Notes: generated by a model from the letters alone, not told the origin. A DNA stretch of 64,000 nt from Diplolepis rosae (GCA_030998225.1 JAPYXD010000680.1:13888001-13952000), one strand, 5' to 3'. Shown: positions 10,281 to 22,077, counted from the stretch's first letter. Translations and numbers: made by a program.

Positions 10281-11029
10281 TATTATTTTTAATAATGTTT
10301 TGTTTTGCAAATATTACTTAATAGGGTATATTATAAAATAAATACAGTTGAAGTACAAAGTATTACTTTATTAGTAATTATTAATAATAATATTAAGTTA
10401 TGAGTATTGGAGCGTCCGTTGTTCCAGGCCAGGTTTCTGTACCTGCTCGACAGCTGTGCGGCGCACGACAGTAAAGAAAGAAGAGTTTTGCGTAGACAAA
10501 TACAAAAAGATATCAAATGATTCTGTTGCGAGTTATGATGTACACAGAAAACAACTTTTTTTCAAGGCACCTCCGAAGATTCACTGTCACTCGCTCAATT
10601 TTCAATATTTTGCAATGAAAATTTAGGAAAATATTGTTCAAATGTTGCATTATTATATGAAAATTGACTGAATAAACTAACACTTACACTATCACCAAAA
10701 AAAACCTTAAAAACATGCCCTTTTGTCACCGAATTAATCAATGAATGTTCTACATGGAATAAAGGAAAGTTTTTTTAATCCAAAAAATGTTTCTATAAAT
10801 TTTGAAAATCTACTCTCTGAATTCTTATTTTAATTTTCAAGTGATATTTTTTAATACACGAAGGAAACTCGATATTCAACTTAGCATCTTACATATTAAG
10901 TTGTCATATCAAAATAGTCATCTTTGAAATTTATAATATTAATGTGCAGTGTTTTTTATAATTTTAATGTTGCTACAGAATATCAAGATATTGAAACCGA
11001 TTATATTAGATGTTTGTCGCATTGTTAAG
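10281..11029. other. AT-rich sequence, no feature recognised
   Basis: Only short open frames without recognisable motifs. Confidence 0.4.
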
Positions 11030-12787
11030 TATCTAAATATTAATGGAACAGGACTTGTATCGACCCTTAGTATTAATATTCAAATATTGTTGATGTTCTT
11101 AGTTGGCTTTAGGGTCCAGGAAAAAATGTAACTCAAAATTTCATATTTTCAAACGTTTCGACTCAGATTGGAGTCCTCATCAGTGAGAATTTAATTCTAT
11201 AAAAATACAAAAGGAAGAGACTTAAAAAAATTGCACTTGTGACCGATGAACATTGTAATAAGAAATGTTATAAAGAATTGCGAGTGTAAAATATAAAATT
11301 GGTCTAAATAACTAAATTTGCAAAAAAAATTGAAACTATAACAAACCAAAAATTTGTGTAAAAATACTAGGGGGAGAATATTAAAGGAATTGCACGTGTG
11401 ACGGATAAACATTGTGGAAAAATGATATAAATGATATATAAATGTGAAAGTGTAAAATTAATCTAAATAACTAAATTTGCAAAAAAAAAAAATTGAAAAA
11501 TGTAACCAAAAAAAATTTTTTCTATAAAAATACGAAGTGAAGAAACTTAAAGTTTAAGCGTGTGACGGGTAAACATTGTGGTAAAAACGGTCTAGATGAA
11601 TTGAACATGTGGAAATATAAAATTGGTCTAAATAACCAAATTTACAAGAAAATAAACCTTAGCAAAGATTTTTTAAGTAAAAATTACTAAGGGGAGGGAC
11701 TTAAAAATATAGAACTAGTGACGGATAAAAATTGTGGTAAAAACCGATATAAACGAATTGTACATGTGATATACTATAAGAAATTGGTCTAAAACTAAAT
11801 TTACAGACAATATTAAAAAACTGTGCAAGAAAATTTTTTCTAACAAATCCAAAAAAATTTGCACTTGTGACGGATAACCAATGTAAAAAACCAATATAAA
11901 TCTATTGCACATGTAAAAACTGTAAAACTGTAAAAATTGTTCTTAAAAACTAAATTCAATAAAATAAAAACAAGGACCAAAAATTCTAACAAAATTGTGA
12001 ACTATCAGAATAAAATATGTCTGACAAAATTGTGAAATATCAAAATAAAATATCACCAAAAAAAAAAGGAAACTAACCTGTTATTTGTTTAAGTAAAAAA
12101 CGATATTAATGAATTGCATATGTGATATACTATAAAGTTGGTCTAAACTAAAATTTCCAAAAAAAATAAACACTGTACAAAACTTTTTTCTTATAAACAT
12201 ACAAAGAGAAGAGACTTAAAAAATTGCATGTGTGACGGATAAAAACTTGTGGAAAACGATATAAATATACCAAAAAACAAGAACTGACCTGTTATATGAT
12301 TAAGTAGACCGACATTGTTGGTGAAAAAATAATTTGAGTGACACAATCACAAATATCCTTTTTTTCTTTCTTTTATTGCGTCGCGAACAGGGTGAGCACA
12401 TAATTTTTGTAAAAGTAAACCTATCCCTACGGATTTTTCTTCAAAACTGAGTTGCATTTAGCAACAGACTTGGAAAAATCTTGGTAAAGTAAAGTGGAAA
12501 TTTTTGGTTTGTTATAGTTTCAATTTTTTTTGCAAATTTAGTTATTTAGACCAATTTTATATTTTACACTCGCAATTCTTTATAACATTTCTTATTACAA
12601 TGTTCATCGGTCACACGTGCAATTTTTTTAAGTCTCTTCCTTTTGTATTTTTATAGAATTAAATTCTCACTGATGAGGACTCCAATCTGAGTCGAAACGT
12701 TTGAAAATATGAAACTTTGAGTTACATTTTTTCCTGGACCCTAAAGCCAACTAAGAACATCAACAATATTTGAATATCTAAATATTA
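11030..12787. mobile_element. 1.7 kb foldback element with internal tandem repeats and 13-bp target duplication
   Basis: Inverted arms lie at about 11080-11345 and 12508-12777 and match nearly base for base. Between them are degenerate repeats of roughly 150-160 bp sharing TGACGGATAAACATTGTGG and AATTGGTCTAAATAACTAAA. TATCTAAATATTA flanks the element at 11030-11042 and 12775-12787, consistent with a 13-bp target-site duplication. Each arm holds CTGATGAGGACTC...GAGTCGAAACG, like the hairpin in the 5954-6510 element. No coding region survives. Confidence 0.65.
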
Positions 12788-12789
12788 CT

Positions 12790-13295
12790 CCCGAATTCAC
12801 ATTTTTCTCCGCATAAACAAAATCAGAATTGATTATTTTTTTATTACGCAACTTCGCAAAAATACCTTCAGAGTCGCGATTCCTATTAAAGTTTGACGCA
12901 ATATGAGTTTTATTAAATTTTAACAGCAGTCTTTTACGCCTTTGCTTGTGGCGTGAATGTATGTTCTTTTCTCGAAATTGGACAGGAGCTAGCAACGCCC
13001 TATTTTACTGAATAAGCCACGTAGCACTGTTTGTTGTGTCGTCATTTTGCAGGCGCACAAAGAGCTCGTAATAACTTTCGAAATCGTGCTTTCAATTTCA
13101 CTGAAATGATTAACGCCAATGAATCCGTTTAAAATTTCAAAATGTTACTCAATTAATACAAAACATGTCGAAAGCACTCGTAAAATTTTGCATTCGGTTG
13201 CAAGAAATGTCTTTTTTCAACAATAAACCTTTATGAAATCTATCTTCATGAATCATTTTATCCATGAATCTAGTTACTTTTTACATGCAAGAAAA
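12790..13295. other. no feature recognised
   Basis: A minus-strand open frame of 84 codons spans 12741-12995 and is basic, but it has no recognisable domain and crosses the end of the foldback element. Confidence 0.4.
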
Positions 13296-13299
13296 CATC

Positions 13300-13900
13300 C
13301 ATATTTATTGTAATAACAATTGGTTAAAATTCGAATTGGCTCACTGATGAAATGTGCAGAAATTTTTTTTAGAAGATTCAATTTGATTCCGTTGAAATAT
13401 AATGGTGAAATTTTTTTATCACATATTTTTGGAAAAATTGAGGTCAAAGTACAGAGAAACGAATTTTTGACCTTTTAAAAAGGTCTATTAGATGATAAAC
13501 CTAATCTATTAGAAAATTTGAAATAAGCTTAAAACGAAGGCTAAATAATTTATTAATAATAATCTGTTAAGTAATATATTAACGGGTTAAATCGGAAATT
13601 AATCACTTTTTTATTTTAATTCGTACACACTCCTAAAGTTCTGAGCATTCAAATGCAGGTTTAGATCATTAACTCTTCATCCCTAAAACTTAACAAATAA
13701 TGAATTTTAATTTTATTTATAAATGTAGAATCGGGATGTTATATGTGTAAAAAAATTACCTAGCATAGAAACGTATGATGCAACTCATTTATTTATTAAT
13801 ATTATTATTATTATTACAGCTAAGAACTTTAGAACTAATAAAATTTACCCACCATTAATTTTATTTAAATAAATATATGTTTAAGTTTTCAAAGCGTTTT
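13300..13900. repeat. TIL-gene flanking duplication, copy 2
   Basis: Aligns with 5460-5953 plus 6646-6700, without the foldback insertion, and supplies the empty site that defines that insertion's target duplication. The end (CTAATAAAATTTACCCA...ATTTAAATAAATATAT) is repeated again near 14670-14730. Confidence 0.6.
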
Positions 13901-14480
13901 TAATCAAAAATGATAACGACCATTTTTTTCAAAAATAAGTTAAGACCATTTTTGAAACATGTATTCTGGCGCAGATACGTGGGAATTTTTCCAGATTTTA
14001 AGGTTTGAGGAACGTTATTACCTTTGAGTGATATTGATTATCATAAACAGTAAGTGCGGGACCTGTTGTACCCTCCTACGGTATATCAACTTTATTGATC
14101 GCTAAAATCGACCCTGACACGTATTTGTTGACAAAGTCTTGGTGTTTCATGACATTTTGTTAATAAACAATCGAGTTTTAGAGTGCAAAATCAGAAAATC
14201 TGCATTGTAAGTATTGAATCATGCTTGATACCCTACAATTTGATCTAATAAGATTCTCAATTACTCGTCTAACAGTGGAGCAAATCGAAAAGAATGGTCA
14301 ACAAAAAGTCAACAAGTGGCGCTTGTCATGTTTTGAACTTCGCTTACCTCTGGAGTTGTCATGATCCAATTTTCAATCGCACATAACTTCTAAACCTTAT
14401 TGAACCAATATTGCAATTTTTTATTTTTACAAAGAAAAATTCCAAAACAAAAATTTTTTTTAAATTTCTACTTCTGAACT
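13901..14480. other. no feature recognised
   Basis: Moderately AT-rich unique-looking sequence between two copies of the flanking duplication. No supported open frame. Confidence 0.35.
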
Positions 14481-14489
14481 TCTGACCTT

Positions 14490-14815
14490 TTGAATACAAG
14501 TTCATATTACTAACTCTTCATTTCCAAAACTTAACAAATAATGAATATTAATTTTATTTTTAAATCCAGAATTGGGATGTTATGTGTGCATGAATTTATT
14601 ACGAAACATAGATATATATATGATGCAACTTATTTATTTATTAATATTATTATAATTTCAGCTGTGAACTTAAAGGACTAATAAAATTTACCCATCATCA
14701 ATTTTATTTAAATAAATATATTTTTAATTTTTCAGGTTGTTTTTAATCCATCTTCAATGCTAAGGTCATTCATTTTGATCTAAAGTGAGTCTGCAATATA
14801 AAACAGAAATACTGA
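14490..14815. repeat. TIL-gene flanking duplication, copy 3 (partial)
   Basis: Matches the second half of the copies at 5820-5953/6646-6765 and 13690-13900, ending in a TTTTGATCTAAAGTGAGTC segment paralogous to 6736-6752. Confidence 0.55.
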
Positions 14816-14818
14816 AAA

Positions 14819-15115
14819 CACGGAAAAAAATAGTTTGAGTAATTTTACTCAATTTCCAATCAAAGTTGGGACATATGGACAAGTTAGAAATTGTATCGTA
14901 TTAGTGTCATTATTTGTGACGTACCAAGTGTTCAAGAATGAATCACAATTCGGTAAAATTTATAAATGTAAAGTAAAGTATGAAAGTGTGCATTAAAGAT
15001 TTCTAAAAGTATATATTGTTACTCGTAGTATGATTATAAAAACCAATCTTTTATTCAATCACGAAAATGTCAGAGCCTTTCGTTTATTCTACTCTACACT
15101 GTTAAATATCTTATT
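14819..15115. mobile_element. truncated TA-type element (CACGGA terminus)
   Basis: Starts CACGGAAAAAAATAGTTTGAG and is the inverted counterpart of roughly 43150-43450, the right end of the element at 41995-43450. Only one terminus is present. Confidence 0.6.
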
Positions 15116-15119
15116 AATT

Positions 15120-15870
15120 TTAATAGACTTTAATATACAAGTATAGTAAATTAAAATTAATAGATTTGTATATTATTAAAAATTAATATAAATTCACATT
15201 AAATTTAATAACTTTTCAATCAAAATATATTAAAATTAACAAATATCATTTCAATATATACACATGTGTATGAAAATTCAAATAAAAGTTTGTATTTTTT
15301 AAAATTGAATATTTTAATATAAAAAAATGAATAAAAATTCTATAAGTTTTAGACATTTTCATGAAAAAATTTTCTTCGTGTCCCAAAAAAGTTATATGAA
15401 CATGCCATAGAAAGTTTTTTTAAAGGAAATTCAGTTTTAGTCTAATCAATTTTCTAAACACCTTATTTTTCGAATTGTTAAAGTGTGCCTCATTTTAGTT
15501 CTTTTTATCAATTTCTTTTCGAGACGTGACTTCAAATTTCTTTTAACTATTAATGTTGACATTGTTTTACCTATAGATTTGTTGTAAATTATGACTATAA
15601 GGAAAATAGCTTCAGAAATTTCATTGGATTCGATTTAATCGATTTCGAGATACATTAAAATTTTCAAAAAATGACAAAAAATTGTTTATGTCAATAAGTG
15701 GAAATTTTTCTTTTTTATTAAATATAATTTTGGGGATCAATTTTTCTACTTAGGTGACACGTTTCACAAATTCTAACCCGAGAGATATCATCTACTCAAA
15801 TTTATTTCCTACTTCTAACAAGTAAAAATGTTTAAATTAATCTTTATAATTCATCCTTATTACCTTGTTT
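15120..15870. other. AT-rich sequence, no feature recognised
   Basis: Very AT-rich; no open frame with recognisable content. Confidence 0.4.
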
Positions 15871-15874
15871 TATA

Positions 15875-16242
15875 TTATTTTTCATATTTTCTGTGATATA
15901 GTTTTGGACAGTCTTCGAATTTCTTGCAGTCAAAATTGAAGCTGTTATCGACCTTATTTGCTAGCATTCCTTTTGTACAGCCTTTTTTTAAACTTTTAGT
16001 ACAATCAGGTATGCAATCCTATTGGATAATAATATTACTTGTAAACTTATGCATTTCTCTTCATTAATTTCTGGCCCTTAATTTTCAATTATACAATTAA
16101 TTTAAACATTGATAAAAGAAAGTCGTAAATAAACTTACACCTTTACATTCTTCTCTATCTTGAATTTTACTTCTGAGGTCTGTGCATCGTATTGGACATT
16201 TATTCACCGTTGGACATTTGAGTGCGTAACAATCTACTCGTA
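15875..16242 (-). CDS. secreted TIL-like protein copy B, exons 2 and 3
   Basis: Exon 2 is 16242-16139 (104 nt, the same length as in copy A), after an AG acceptor and before GTAAGT. Exon 3 is 16018-15875 after CAATAG, stop TAA at 15875-15877. The joined frame keeps ten cysteines: Cys-rich CPTVNKCPIRC and ECKG in exon 2, then CIPDC at the identical place right after the splice junction, GC, DC and DCP at the end. Entry phase 1 matches the exon at 23150-23216. The intron is also homologous (AACATTGATAAA shared). The sequence has diverged strongly from copy A except at Cys, Gly and splice sites, which suggests selection rather than decay. Confidence 0.6.
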
Positions 16243-16359
16243 CTACTCTCAATTAAGCATTGGTTATCATCACAAGAATTTGTAAAAGAAATATAATTAG
16301 ATTATAATTGGGTATTTCAATATTACTCACTTCAAATTACATGCACGTTTGAATGCAGA

Positions 16360-16480
16360 ATGCAGTAAAACTGCGATTTTTAACCCTACTTTAAAAGTTT
16401 CAACCCTAGGGTTGAAAATCGCAGTTTCCACCCGCTCTACTGGTACGAAAAATCGGATTTTAAAAATATGCGCTATGAAA
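16360..16480. repeat. imperfect palindrome related to 44121-44260
   Basis: Shares CAACCCTAGGGTTG, CCCGCTCTAC and AAAATCGGATTTT with the 44.1 kb palindrome; one arm is degraded. Confidence 0.5.
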
Positions 16481-16724
16481 ATTGTATACTTTATGTAGGT
16501 AATAAAGTACGTTATACAGAAAGACCAGTAAATTTTACCTTACTACACGCTTAGAATTATGTTTGACGCGACATCATCGACGTTTTGATACACAGTACGT
16601 CCACTAACATGTATTTTACATGGGTACTTAGAAAAGTGCAAATGAGCATCAGCGCCACCAAGTTATCAGATGTAAAAATAAGTTACCGCCGTTTGAAAAA
16701 AGTTGGTGTCACCAGTAAGTTTTA

Positions 16725-17427
16725 CACTCGAGATTCCCTATAACGAGAAGCTCGAGCATCGGAGACCTCTCTGCATCGAGCGCGAGAGGGATCCCCTCCA
16801 TATCCTACTTGTTGCTATGCGCTGTTATGCGCATTATATGATGCGTGCAGTCAGTCTGTCAGTGATGCCATGTGAATAATTGTATGTACATAGTAATAAA
16901 GCGTATAAAAAAGATTTTTGCGAGTATTCAACATGGAATTGACTTATTTGACGGTATGTACTCAAAAAACTAAAAATATAATAATATAATAATAAAAATA
17001 TCCATGCTTATGAGGTGTATTATTAAATATTTCCAGAAAAAAAGAAAAGTCTTGATGATAAATTTAACAAATAGTAATATAAATGTTAAAATGTTGTTGT
17101 TGGTTTTCATTTATAAAAAATGCGTTTCAAAACATAGTATTACACATGTAGTATTGATCATAATAATAAACTGCGCAAAATTATATACATAATGATTAAT
17201 TGTAATTATATAAAATTTTCATACATATACATACTTTTACAATAATAACTGACCAATTATCTTTTCATTAATTTGTGATAAAAGCCATCTAACTCATTGA
17301 TTACTGTTTCAAATTCGCGCGCGCTTCATTCCGTAGTAGTAGGGGAAGAGGTGTCGATCGTCTGCTCGTTGAGGGGAACCGTGACGCGCTCGCATAAGGG
17401 AGGCCTTGTTACAGGGAATCTCGAGTG
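16725..17427 (+). mobile_element. CTCGAG-terminus TA element, copy A
   Basis: Termini CACTCGAGATTCCC and GGGAATCTCGAGTG are inverted and flanked by TA on both sides. Inside the left end the TIR-proximal GCTCGAGCATCGGAGACC region is followed by TATAAAAAAG and a conserved ATG mini-exon with a GTATGT donor. Related copies lie at 52447-53114 and 53915-54798. TA target and the TAACGAG-type ends suggest a Tc1/mariner-superfamily (possibly pogo/Tigger-like) non-autonomous element; the subfamily is inference. Confidence 0.65.
16933..16959 (+). other. conserved mini-exon within the CTCGAG element
   Basis: ATGGAATTGACTTATTTGAC followed by GGTATGTACTCAA: eight codons (MELTYLTV if read through) ending at a donor-like site. 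The same sequence recurs in the copies at 52.65 and 54.59 kb, downstream of TATAAAA in each. It could be the retained first exon of a lost autonomous transposase gene. Confidence 0.35.
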
Positions 17428-17529
17428 TAGTTGACATTTACAGATGTAAAACGTCACTGTCGTAAGGTTAGACATCTGTCAACAACATAACCTTGAAATA
17501 TTAGTGAATTTTTATCAGTATAATAAGCG

Positions 17530-17790
17530 TCATTTGCGGGAACTTTTGATTTACTTCTTCAATTTGAAGAAATCTGCAGCTGAGGCGCATCGATTTCTTG
17601 TAGAAACATATGGTAAGGCTGCCTTAAGTGAGAGAAGTTGTCGTGAGTGGTTTTAAAAATTTAAGAACGGTGAACTTGAGATCAAAGACAAAATAACGTA
17701 GCGGAAGGCCGAAAGTGTACGAAGACGCGGAATTGGAAGCATTATTGGATCAAGATTCGTGCCAACCGCAGAAGTACAATGCGATGGACA
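17530..17790 (+). pseudogene. mariner transposase N-terminal fragment, broken
   Basis: Encodes the helix-turn-helix part of a mariner transposase (KRHLRELLIYFFNLKKSAAE, then AHRFL, ALSERSCREWF), interrupted by TAA, TAG and a frameshift, ending in a DAELEALLDQDSC segment. It matches the subfamily of the element at 54818-55855. The catalytic domain is absent. Confidence 0.7.
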
Positions 17791-18023
17791 ATACTTCGAA
17801 TAAAACATAAGATTCCGTTCTTTCACGATAAATGTACAATTTTTCATAAAAAACGGCGGAAACTTATTTGTGCATCTGATATGATAGCAAGAACTAATAT
17901 CAATGCAAACGAAACTCCCGTACCCCGCAATCCGATATCCATTAAGAAGGTGGGCATTGAATGGCATTGAAATGTCAAAATTAAGAAAGAAACGGAATCA
18001 AGAATGAAACTTTTGGATGCCTT

Positions 18024-18633
18024 TTAATGCCTACGAATTAAAATGCATTCAAAAGTTTTATTCTCGATTCCGTTTCTTTTTTTCTTCGATTCGGCTTCTA
18101 TCTCTTCAATCGTGTCAAAACGGTGTCCTCGGAGTGGTCTTTTGACTTTGGGGAATAGCCAGAAGTCACACGGAGCCAAATTAGGCGAATATTGTGGTTG
18201 TGGAACGATATGCATGGAGTTTTTTGCGAAATGGTCACGAAGAACGAATGCAGTGTGCGACGACGCATTATCGTGATGCAAAAACCACGAGTTTTCTGCC
18301 CAAAATATTTTTTGAAACGGTGTTGAGTGATCCTATTGCAATGCCATAGGTGTCAGCAAGGTATCAAATTGTCAATCGACGATTTTTGTGCACTAATTCT
18401 TTGATTTGATTGACGTGTCGCTTGTCAGTTGATGTTGATGTTCGTCCGGGGCGTTCCAAGTCATCAACACGTTCTCTGCCTTCTTTGAAGTCTTTGTACC
18501 ACTTATAAACATTTTTCTGCGACATGGTCAAATCATCGAAGTCCTTCTGCAACATTCTGAACCTTTCCGCAACTGAAACTTCATTCCGCAAACAAAACTT
18601 AACGGCACTTCTTTGCTCAACAAATTCAGACAT
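18024..18633 (-). pseudogene. mariner transposase, internally deleted
   Basis: N-terminal part from the ATG at 18631-18633: MSEFVEQRSAVKFC, KNVYKWYKDFKEGRE, GRTSTSTDKRHVNQ. It runs into SLNTVSKNILG and then jumps in another frame to HHDNASSHTAFVLRDHF and YSPNLAPCDFWLFPK, GHRFDTIEEI. The section with the first catalytic Asp is missing; the second and third (34 residues apart, D34D type) remain. This is a different mariner subfamily from the 17.5 kb fragment. TIRs were not identified. Confidence 0.75.
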
Positions 18634-18836
18634 TGTAAAAATCGAAAAAGTCACTTTTAGTCGTTTAAAAAACAAACGCAACTATGTAACAAATGATGAC
18701 ATTGACATGAAATTGGGCATAGATGTCAGTAACAGTAGGACCAACATAAAAATGAAAGAGTTTACCCGCATCGGTTAGCCCGTGAAGTTTAAATTAAAAA
18801 TTCACCTTAGTTTTTGACCACAGTAGTATTTCATCA

Positions 18837-18925
18837 TGAGTTCTCTTACAACCGAGATGTTAGGCCACGTCTACTTTCGAACGTAGCACCTCACATGTTC
18901 TCTTGGTTGTAAGAGAACTCTTGCT
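18837..18925. repeat. hairpin-forming inverted repeat
   Basis: GAGTTCTCTTACAACC and GGTTGTAAGAGAACTC are the arms with about 50 bases between. A degraded third copy of the arm (GAGTTTTCTTGCAACC) follows near 18938. Confidence 0.5.
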
Positions 18926-19749
18926 GAAATAGGATGAGTTTTCTTGCAACCATAGCAAGGCGATGGTCAAGCTATTGATTCAAGGAACCCTGCCCTGACA
19001 GCATATGACACTAGTAATAATAACATGAGTTTGTTTCTTTTATAGTATAAGATATTCCATGCTAAAAATGCATGACTTCATGCCAATAGTGATAGAAGCT
19101 CATACCAGTTTCGCACATTAATGTTGGTGCTTTAATAGGAAGAGCTCAGCTTACTATGATAGTTAGATTTTTTTCTCCGTGTAGGAGTGAACCTACTGTG
19201 TTTTGATAAGAGCAACTTTGATGGCGTACTAAATGTTATTATACGAGTATCCTTTCTTTTTTTTTATGCTCGATTCAGATTTGTTTCATGGAGCAACAAC
19301 CATACATTAGTGATTTGTTTGATTGAGCATCAACTTCTCTGCCGTCCAAAGTAAAAGAACCGTTAACTGACATTTTTGAAGAAAATGAGTTTTTTATATC
19401 CAGAATCTTGAAAAAATTCTGCATTTAACTGTGCTTGACATTTTGGAAAAAACACATTAGTTTTTTTATTACAGCAATGCAAAGAACGAAAAGACCAACT
19501 GAATTAAAAACCGTGTTCGAGAGAAAAACGTTAACTAACACAAATTTTGGAAACGCTTGTGAATACGTCACAGTTAAAGAGCGCCAATGTCCATTGACGC
19601 TCTCATTCGTGGGAAATGCTTAGGGTAGTGAGCCACTTTACAAAAATGGAAAACCTTATGAAGTTAGCGTTTTCCAGAAAAAGGAAGATGCCCGAGTCGG
19701 AGGTCCATTCCTATGACAAAGAAGGCTAAGTGCATTTCGTTTGATTTCG

Positions 19750-21156
19750 TTAAGGACGTTCTCTTGAAAATCACTTTTCTTTAGATTTCTTTCAAACTTC
19801 GTAAATAAATACTTTTTACCATGATCTACAAAGCGGTAAAAAGATTAGCATCAAGACCGGTACTTAAAGTCGAGAAATTAAGCTCCAAAGTTGAATCTCT
19901 TAACACGTGTTAGATAGGCGTAGTTCAGTTTCGCGATACCTTTCTTTACGTTAAAAGCACAATTTTCTTTAGATTGTTTTGGAAAACTAGTGTATTACTA
20001 GAGATTATAAGGAATCGTATGCCATCATAAAAAATACGCGTACCGGGACTACTTTTAAAGATATACGTTGTTGAAACTTGCAGTTGCACAAATTCTTAGC
20101 CGGCATGCTGAAGCAAATATGGTGACTTGGCAACACCGCATCAACAGCGCGCGCGTAAATTGAATGATGTTGCAATTAATCGATACAGGTGAAATAAATT
20201 TTAGAAGCTTGTGAATAAACAACACGAATGAAAAATAAACTCTTATTGTATTTACTTATAACGTTTATAATCATTTACAAAAAGTAATAAAGCTCGTTTA
20301 CTTTCTTCAATTTTTTATGATGTTTGTTTTGAAAATATTTTAAACAAAATACTTAAAAATAAAAAGATGAATGTTTAATGAAGTCAACATTTATAGTTAC
20401 ATACAAAACTAATAAAGCTCGTTTTACTATAATACTTTTCAGTTTTAGCTTAGGAATAAGCAACAATTTTCCAAAAATCATTTGTTTTTTCAGTCTTCAA
20501 GAATTCGACTAATCTAGATACAACTTTTCGGTCTTTCGTAATTTTGATTTTATTATTATTTTTCTCTGTAAACATTGCATGAATGCCCTCTGATCCTTTA
20601 TTTTGATATAAATCAAATATTTTTTTATACGTAATGTTATGCTTAGCCAATTTCTTTAAAAATGTAAGAGAAATTATGCCTTGTAGTTTATTCAAAAATT
20701 GCAAATTAAAATTAACTCTATTACTCTCCAGAATCTCATTGTAACATACATAATAAGACTTTTGAAAGTTTATGAGATTTTTTTCACTCTTGGAAGCATG
20801 AACAATTTTTTCTAAAATTCTAACATCACTATTGCATCGTGAAGGTTTTGTAATTCGTCGATCTTCGTGAAATAAAAAATCCATTTTTGTTGCGAAATTT
20901 ATTACACATCTTATTAGTATTTACAAACTATCAATAAACTCATAATATAACCTCTCTCACACCATATGCTTTCGACTCGATATGAGAAAGACAGGGAAGC
21001 GGTGTTGTCAAATCGCACAAATCGACGCAGAAGACACATTTTGTTACTTTTGCGCATAAACGGTGCTCAACTCATTTGGTTAGAAAGCTTAACAGTAATC
21101 CCACTACCTATGATAGAGTAGGATGAGCACATCTACGGGCAAGAGAACGTCCTTAA
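19750..21156. mobile_element. TTAA-flanked (piggyBac-like) element carrying an exonuclease-like ORF
   Basis: TTAA at 19750-19753 and 21153-21156 flank perfect 13-bp inverted termini GGACGTTCTCTTG / CAAGAGAACGTCC. About 1.4 kb long. No transposase was seen; the only substantial open frame is 20450-20884 on the minus strand. A terminal fragment of the same family is at 3061-3131. Confidence 0.65.
20450..20884 (-). CDS. exonuclease C-terminus-like protein inside a TTAA element
   Basis: 144 residues from the ATG at 20882-20884 to a TAA. Residues 15-30 (SRCNSDVRILEKIVH) resemble the last DEDDh exonuclease motif (H-x(4)-D-V-xx-L), with Arg/Cys where His is expected. The remainder (GIISLTFLKKLAKHNITYKK, then KGSEGI, TEK, ITKDRKVVSRLVEFL) resembles the C-terminal tail of TREX/PML-like exonucleases encoded in many insect genomes. 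Exo I and II motifs are missing, so it is a fragment or a new short protein. The frame is intact and lies entirely within the TTAA element, so it was probably captured. Family call from memory. Confidence 0.4.
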   Translation of the reverse strand: MDFLFHEDRRITKPSRCNSDVRILEKIVHASKSEKNLINFQKSYYVCYNEILESNRVNFNLQFLNKLQGIISLTFLKKLAKHNITYKKIFDLYQNKGSEGIHAMFTEKNNNKIKITKDRKVVSRLVEFLKTEKTNDFWKIVAYS

Positions 21157-21489
21157 TCATCGACTACAGTTAACCTTTTTCGTACAAAGTATTGCAGGTA
21201 GATTTTGGGCCCCGTTCCTAGGAAAAAAAGGCTAAGTGACATTAACGTTCTGTTACCAAGTATTTTCAAGATGCAAAAACTATTAACTGTATTTTTCAAT
21301 AGTTAAAATTAAAATTTTGCATTTTTTTTCTTCCACGTTTAAACTGCCCTTACATTCACCAAGTGCCGATTAAAAATTGAGCAGAACCTGATAAGATGCC
21401 ACGTTTTTTAATAAAAAAAGTTTTTGGCCTTTTTCTTAGTTTCAATCGAAATGCAGTTAACGGTTCTTTTACTCTGGACGGCAGTTCTA

Positions 21490-22077
21490 ATGTACTAAGG
21501 AAGATCTGTCTGGTCTTAAATGTTTATAGTTATAAAATTAGTTTTTTTTAAAGATATTTGTTTTCAAAATTATAAAAATGTATAACTATACAGAACTATT
21601 TTAGTGCATTTTATTTAATTCTACAAATTTTCAGTTAGCTATCTTATTTTTTGAATGAATGGGGTTAGACAAAATAAATTGCCGGTAAAGTAGGAATCTA
21701 ATCACGTGAACAGATTGATCCATGGCCTTTAACTGTAGATTCATTTCTGAATTTAAACTATATATTAGGGGAAGAATTAGCGTTGCCGAAAGCGAAGAAT
21801 TAGATTTAAGTATGATTTCCAATAAAAACAGTTTTATTTGAAAGTCAAGAAACGTATTTTTTTAATATATTCAACATGAAGTTTTCATTTGAATAAACGT
21901 CACACGAGATAAAAGTACGTGCTAAGTTGAAATTAGTTATTTATGAGTGATTATAACTTTTGAAACCCGTGAAGAAAACAATCACGGCCATTAAATTATA
22001 AGGTCTGAATAAGTTTCTGTTAAATGGTATCTTTTTAATATTTACATTCAAATTGCGATTTTCGTATTTCCAGATAG
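21490..22077. other. AT-rich sequence with one dispersed repeat
   Basis: 21655-21725 (GAATGGGGTTA, ATTGCCGGTAAAGTAGGAATCT) matches 48773-48830 (GCCGATAAGGTAGGAATCT). Nothing else recognised. Confidence 0.35.

Larger units (their letters stand above)
19339..21484. mobile_element. TIR element (CTGCCGTCC ends), host of a nested TTAA element
   Basis: CTGCCGTCCAAAGTAAAAGA at 19339 and its inverted counterpart ending GGACGGCAG at 21484 give TIRs of about 30 bp. Removing the nested insertion (19750-21156) leaves about 740 bp with no coding content. AGAAGGCTAAGTG / AAAAGGCTAAGTG occurs on both sides of the insertion in direct orientation. Confidence 0.6.

Noticed and set aside
12668..12705. Definite hammerhead ribozyme
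   Set aside because: The CTGATGA and GAAAC core words are present, but stem II only pairs if one extra G is bulged, and stems I and III with a cleavage site were not convincing. Kept as a hypothesis only.
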